Shown piece by piece: positions 59,191 through 64,000 of a DNA stretch of 64,000 bases. Under the pieces are notes generated by a model. It searched no databases and was not told the origin of the DNA. It saw only the letters and a list, made by a program, of their open reading frames with translations. Source of the DNA: Nemertoderma westbladi (taxonomy: Eukaryota > Xenacoelomorpha > Nemertodermatida > Nemertodermatidae). Positions within the stretch are counted from its first letter, which is position 1; each line of letters starts with the position of its first letter. The position numbers were made by a program, and so were the translations under genes. Location: positions 1 through 64,000 of the forward strand of contig JAUCBJ010006262.1 in NCBI GenBank assembly GCA_032718475.1, written 5' to 3'.

Positions 59191-60810
59191 TCTTTCGACG
59201 AAACCAAGTGTGGGGTTCTCATACACCACTCTATGATAGGTTTTCTCATAGCGGCGACTGTTGTCGTGCTGTTGAAGGTTTCTTGGGCTTCTTTGAGTTC
59301 TCTTTCTGCACCTATGAAATTGCTTCCATTGTCGGAGTAGAGTTTCTCTATGTGTCCTCCCCTGTGGTTAATAAATCGTTCAAGGGCATTTATGAATGCC
59401 GATGCTGATGCATCAATGGCAAATTTGATAGCATGATGTCCCTGGAGGTATTACATACAAAGATGAGGCTGTATCGTTTATCATTGTGTCGCCGGACTTT
59501 GATCGTGATTGGTTCTCTATCTCCTTCATAACGTAGAAACCATTGGCTGTCACTATCATCCCTTGTGACGTTTACCATGTTGAACATGGCCTTGATGTCG
59601 CAAATGAAGGCTAGCTTTCCATATTGAAAGCGTAGAAGTACTTATATTCAAGTGTTTTAGATGTTTGCGTCTTCGAGTAGGAAGTCGTTAACGGATTTTC
59701 CTTTCGTCTTAGAAGCTGCATCGACAACCATCTGCAGTTTGTTTCCTTTTCTTTTATCGACAGCTACTTGTAGTAGCAGGTGGTATGTACAGTCTGTCTC
59801 CGGTTCATCGTGTGGTAGTTGACAGACCATCGTCTGTCGACATACTTTTGTATTGTCTTTTGAAGATATGCTTCTTTCTCTGGATTCTTTTTGAGGGATT
59901 GATTTAATTTCTTTAGTCTATTTACTACCATCTGTCAATTTTTTGGTAAGAGTTTCTTTGGTTGTTTCCAGAGCATGCTGATCATGTATTTTCTTCCATC
60001 AAACTTTAGTGTTAATTTGACAGTATCTTCCAATTGCTTATCTTGTATGAATAATCCCTGTATATGGCTACTGAATCCGGTGTAATCCTAGACGATGAGC
60101 CTTTTTAGTTGTTCCTCCGTTGTTTCATCTGCCTCTTTGATGGCATCCTGATGCCATTTGTTTCATGTCGTTGTTGTCCGCTTGTGTGTATTGGTCCGCT
60201 AAGGGACTACCTGAAGTATGTTTGTATTGTGATAGGGTCTTATGCTTGATTTTGGTCCATATATAATGGTGAGGTGTTGGTGTCCCACGGGGCAGTCCAT
60301 CCTGAGTATGGTTGTAACTCATGGTGTGTCTAGTTCCGGTGTTGAGAAGTCATCAAGGTGATTATACTGAGCCGTTTCGACCGTTATGGTCATCTTGCAT
60401 TAAAGTTTATTTCTCCAGTGAATCTTATCGGGTTGCAATTAATGCGGACATCGCAATCGTATCAGTTGCCTGTTATTACGCATTGGCCAGTTTGGATCTT
60501 CATCCTTCCAGTGATTGTGGTTACAGTCATATCGCTAGTTGTTGTTGGTATACCCAATCTATGTGCTTTGAGAGAGTTATGTTAAGGTGAAAGATGCTCC
60601 ATTGTCTATTAGCATTATAGTTGTGAGAGATTTTCATTAGTATTGCAAATTTTTACTGGAACGACTCCTAATAATATGGTTTTGCATTTCTTGTCCGCAT
60701 TGGTTACTGTTGCGTGTATTTCTCATAGTAGATTTCTATATTGTTCCTTTTCTAGACATATTTCGCATATATGACCGTGTTTTACGCAATTGTGGCAAAG
60801 TTGGTGTTGT
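59190..60810 (-). pseudogene. BEL/Pao pol relic: zinc knuckle, RT and integrase pieces
   Basis: Reading minus from 60810: a zinc knuckle CHNCVKHGHICEIC (near 60795); degraded protease-linker; NRLKKLNQSLKKNPEKEAYL and VVDAASKTKGKSVNDFLLED (about 59960-59670), typical of BEL/Pao upstream of RT; the RT palm AFICDIKAMFNMVNVTRDD with FLRYEGDREPI (59600-59500); then, after a deletion, integrase FINALERFINHRGG and LYSDNGSNFIGAERELKEA (about 59395-59280). Multiple stops and shifts. It is a different copy from the young element at 19551, and it retains RT and integrase traces that the young one lacks. Confidence 0.8.
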
Positions 60811-61949
60811 GATGTTATTATAGTCCATTCTATTTTTTATTGGAATTTCTTGCCAATCATTATAGTTGATCGTTTTGTGTATGGAATTGGCATGTATTTG
60901 ACATTGTTTTCTCATGTTGTAGGGTTTTGAATATAGATGGGGTCCAGTGTAATTTGCGTTTTTTGGGTTAGTGGTGTTGTAGGTATGCGCTTGTCATGGT
61001 CCTTGTGGTAAGTTCTGGTATGTTTGTTTGGGCCAGGGTGTCCGGTTGTTTAATTCTCTGAATGAAACTCATTTTAGAATTGTAGTCCTCTCCCATTTAG
61101 GACTTGGAGTCCTCTCCCTGGTCATGTGTGCATTTCCGTATTATCTCTGGACTCGTAGTCCACTCGCCGCATATGTGTCCACATCCCCATCCTTGCGGAT
61201 TCATAGTCCCCTCATCATCATAGCTAGTAGCATAAGATTGCGTTCATCTGGGCATTGGGTTGTGTTCGATTTTTGGTCTAGTTTCGGTCCTTGGTGGCTT
61301 ACTGTAGTTGTCTTCTCTATATATTGTATTGGTAAGGATTTCCGCTTGTATGTTAGGAATTTTGAGAGTCCTTACATTCCTTTACATTCATCATTCTTTC
61401 TTTCCCTTGTCTGAAACGTGAACAATTAATTGCGTAGCCATTACAGAATTTTTCAAATTCAACTTACCATCCTAAGACCTTATTGGATAATTTTAAAATC
61501 ATTGTCAGTGTCTTTTTGAATTATTTAACTAAATAATGTATTAATACTAGTTAATTAATTATAAATTAAATTGTATTAAAAATTAAAAAATGTCCATAAT
61601 TTTTTTTACTTTCAACTTACAAACCAGATGATCCATAATTAATAGAAACTAGTTTTAAAAAATTACCTATGTCTTCTTAATTTCAATACATAATATAAAT
61701 AAATAACCATTATTACTACCTATGATAAAATAAGCTTAAATAAATGCCCAACAATTTTTGATCAACTTTTTTTTGTAATGCAGTGTATATATGTACTATA
61801 AAAAAAATAAGTTTGTGCAAATTCATCAACATCATTATTAGTAATATAATTTAGTATATATATATACATATATTATAATATACTAAATGTGGCTGAACCA
61901 ACTATTTATAAAAGAAAAATGCCCAGACAAAATGGTTTCATTACTAATA
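60811..61949. other. Mixed repeat-derived and AT-rich DNA, no supported gene
   Basis: Possible further BEL/Pao gag remnants on minus up to about 61000 are too decayed to place. From 61430 to 61900 the sequence is very AT-rich, with a palindromic TATATA stretch at 61850-61885. Confidence 0.4.
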
Positions 61950-61959
61950 ATGACGTCGA

Positions 61960-62650
61960 TGAATTTGGTTTCTGGAATATCGCAATCACCAGCTCCTCCT
62001 CCTTGAATCTGAGATAGCCAACAAACGTTATACGATTCAGCGGTTAGAACGTTCTGTTAACCTCCATCGAAATGTCCTACGATCTGCTCTATCTGCCTTA
62101 GACTATGCCTACATTTCTTGTGAGAGCAAAAAGAGTGTGACACGGCGACTGACACAACAACAACGAACTCATACAAAGAATCTAAAGAATCTATTGTTCG
62201 AACATAGCCTTGATTTGATTCCATTAACCCCGACTGAGTGATTTTTAAATATTCATCCTGAATTCTAACACCTACAGAGCAATCTTTGATTTGCAAAGGT
62301 TTGCGTTATTCAATCGAGCCATGGAAGTTAGAGTATACAGACTTTCTGATTCCTTTCGAAAAATTCTACCAATCTCTTCAAGGATTGCGGATAAAACCTA
62401 GTATACAGTAGGAATAACTCGAGACTTGGTGAAGAACTGACTACGTGATGGAGCACTCATTTCTTTCTATAGTTACAACTCCAGGCACCCCCATATAACC
62501 TCTCAAAACTTGAATCATTGGCTCTCAGATCTCGTTCTAAGGACAAATCCATTGTAATTACTAAACCCAATAAAGGTAATTTTGGACAGGGATCAAGGAT
62601 TACTTCTGGATTACGAGGATAAAGTTCTATCGGTTTTAATAGATACCTCT
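61960..62650 (+). pseudogene. 5' part of a Penelope-like ORF
   Basis: The plus frame at about 62000-62240 encodes LLESEIANKRYTIQRLERSV, then LDYAYISCESKKSVTRRLTQ and LFEHSLDLIPLTPTE, followed by a stop. Further on (about 62500-62590) another frame gives NLSKLESLALRSRSKDKSIV and ITKPNKGN. Penelope-like proteins begin with such a helical region and then an NL...E..AL..L...I.I.KPDKG block just before RT. Stops and shifts show decay. It is cut off where the RTE-like RT begins (about 62700) and supplies exactly the part missing from the copies at 40-46 kb. Confidence 0.65.
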
Positions 62651-62699
62651 TCGTTTACGGAGGTGAAATCTAATGATTGGCTTGCTTGGATACTACTAC

Positions 62700-64000
62700 T
62701 ATGATCGGCATGCTGCATTGCAGCTGAATTTTTAACAATGTTGTGCTGGCTTGTCGACAAAATTGCGCCGCCACAACTCCCTATCACCCATGACATTTGC
62801 TAGATCATCCGCATATTCAAGGCCAGTGTCCTTTAAGATGCGTCTCAAGAAAGTCATGGGCTGTCCACCATGCTTATTCACTCCATGAGGCTGCCAAAGT
62901 ACAAGATTATGTACTGGCTGGTCCTCACGGCGAAAGCAATGTCCTGCAAAGCGGAGGCGATTTTGTTCTAGTGTCAAGCTTGGGGGGACCAATGAGACAC
63001 CTCCAATGTTATATAGTGTCTGGTTGGAGATGTGTGCATTGTACTTGACACAATGAACCCGGCGTAGCATTCTTGTGAATGTGCCATCCAGAGATTTGGT
63101 GTCCTCAGTAGTTAGAGCCCAGCATGGACTACCATAGAGGAGTACTGGAACTACTGCTGCTCTAAATAATCGGACCTTAAGTTTCCGATTAATTCTTGGT
63201 GACTTCCAAAGCCTATTGGAAAGCCTATTCAAGGCTGCCCATGCCTTTCCCTTACGTATTCGAAGGTCCTCTACTGACTTCCGGATCCATGATCCCAGGT
63301 AACAGAAGTCGTCCACATGCTCAAGCATACCATCCTTTGAGCTAATGATCATCCGATCAGAGACTTGCTGAGGACCTTTGGGCTCCCTCTAGTGATTCTG
63401 AGAGTACTCCTAAGTCATCAGCAAAGTCTAGATCAGTTAGGAACTTGGCAGGATTTCCTCGACTTCTGGAGCCAGTAGGTGGAGTTATCATCACCCCATC
63501 ATCATTATGATGATCTAAGGACATGCGTAGAACATAGTCAACCACAATTATGAACAAGAATGGTGCAAGTGTGTCTCCCTGGAGGACGCCCCATAACACT
63601 TCAAATGGTTCTGTGTCACCGTCAACAGTAGACACAAATGTTGTCGAACCATCATATACTGATCTGATTGCTGCAATAATTTCATCAGGAATTCCATATA
63701 ATGAAAGTATGCTGAACATGCATGAGCGAGAGACTGAATCAAAGGCCTTGAAGAAGTCAACAAAGATAACAGCCAGATGCCTGTCTTTCTTTTTTGATAA
63801 CTCTTCAATTATCCGTCTTAGTGCCAAAATGGGCTCCATGGTCCCACAACCTTTACAGAACCCATTCTGATTTCCACAGAGCAGTCTCTCAATGGGATCC
63901 CTGATGCGATTTAATAGAATTCTATTGTGTAGCTTTGCAGCAATCGAGATCAATGAGATTCTCCGAAAAGAACCATAGAGTGTTAGGTTGCCCTTCTTGG
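62700..64000 (-). pseudogene. RTE-like LINE reverse transcriptase and C-terminus, running off the window
   Basis: Minus frame 1 (64000-63357) carries GSFRRISLISIAAKLHNRIL, motif A IFVDFFKAFDSVSR, motif B VLWGVLQGDTLAPFLF and motif C LDFADDLGVLSE. All catalytic Asp are present. A small deletion near 63355 shifts the frame. The second frame (63352-62732) carries FCYLGSWIRKSVEDLRIRKG and LLYGSPCWALT, then TRMLRRVHCVKY and RLRFAGHCFRR, the C-terminal region of RTE/CR1-like ORF2. Consistent in style with the endonuclease-side fragments at 54-57 kb, so probably one family. The 5' end lies beyond 64000. Confidence 0.85.

Noticed and set aside
61028-61414. 128-codon plus-strand frame with hydrophobic segments
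   Set aside because: No recognised domain; it lies in repeat-derived sequence next to the BEL/Pao relic, and composition alone explains it.

Overview
This is eukaryotic, animal DNA. It is AT-rich, has spliced extracellular-domain exons (astacin-type protease tail, ShKT and LDL-receptor class A modules), and is full of metazoan-type mobile elements: BEL/Pao LTR element, Penelope-like element, several non-LTR families and a piggyBac-type MITE. I would say an invertebrate metazoan but cannot name the taxon. No bacterial operons, rRNA or tRNA genes were seen.

Host gene. One gene lies on the minus strand and covers almost the whole window. Seven exons (57924-57681, 51113-50951, 49234-49113, 48342-48180, 46884-46667, 2845-2627, 640-510) have AG/GT splice sites. 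All six junctions agree in phase, and together they give 1260 nt (419 codons plus a stop). The order is: end of an astacin-like metalloprotease domain, a Cys-rich EGF-like segment, four ShKT domains made by duplication of an exon pair, then LDLa modules up to the stop codon. The catalytic part must lie beyond position 64000. The intron between exons 46667 and 2845 is 43.8 kb and holds most of what is unusual here.

That intron, left to right: a 1554-bp piggyBac-type MITE with TTAA duplications (3052-4605); a 28-bp satellite of about 660 copies (4851-34108) split by a very young 10.7-kb BEL/Pao retrotransposon with two 1228-bp LTRs and a 5-bp GTATC target duplication (19551-30269); a 35-bp satellite of about 61 copies (35032-37172); a 15-bp satellite with higher-order structure (37505-39430); and two Penelope-like elements head to head (40038-46153), the right one split by a 5'-truncated restriction-endonuclease-type LINE with an 11-bp target duplication.

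Right part (46.7-64 kb): exons of the same gene separated by introns with a 29-bp satellite (47132-47984), RTE/CR1-like LINE relics, a REL-type retroelement C-terminus between AT-rich inverted arms (52.2-53.4 kb), a LINE endonuclease-to-RT segment tandemly repeated with a 900-bp period (54.2-57.6 kb), a BEL/Pao pol relic (59.2-60.8 kb), the 5' part of another Penelope-like ORF (61.95-62.65 kb), and an RTE-like reverse transcriptase running off the window end.

The very long open frames inside the satellites (up to about 4000 codons) are artefacts: the units contain no stop codon in any forward frame and their lengths are not multiples of three.
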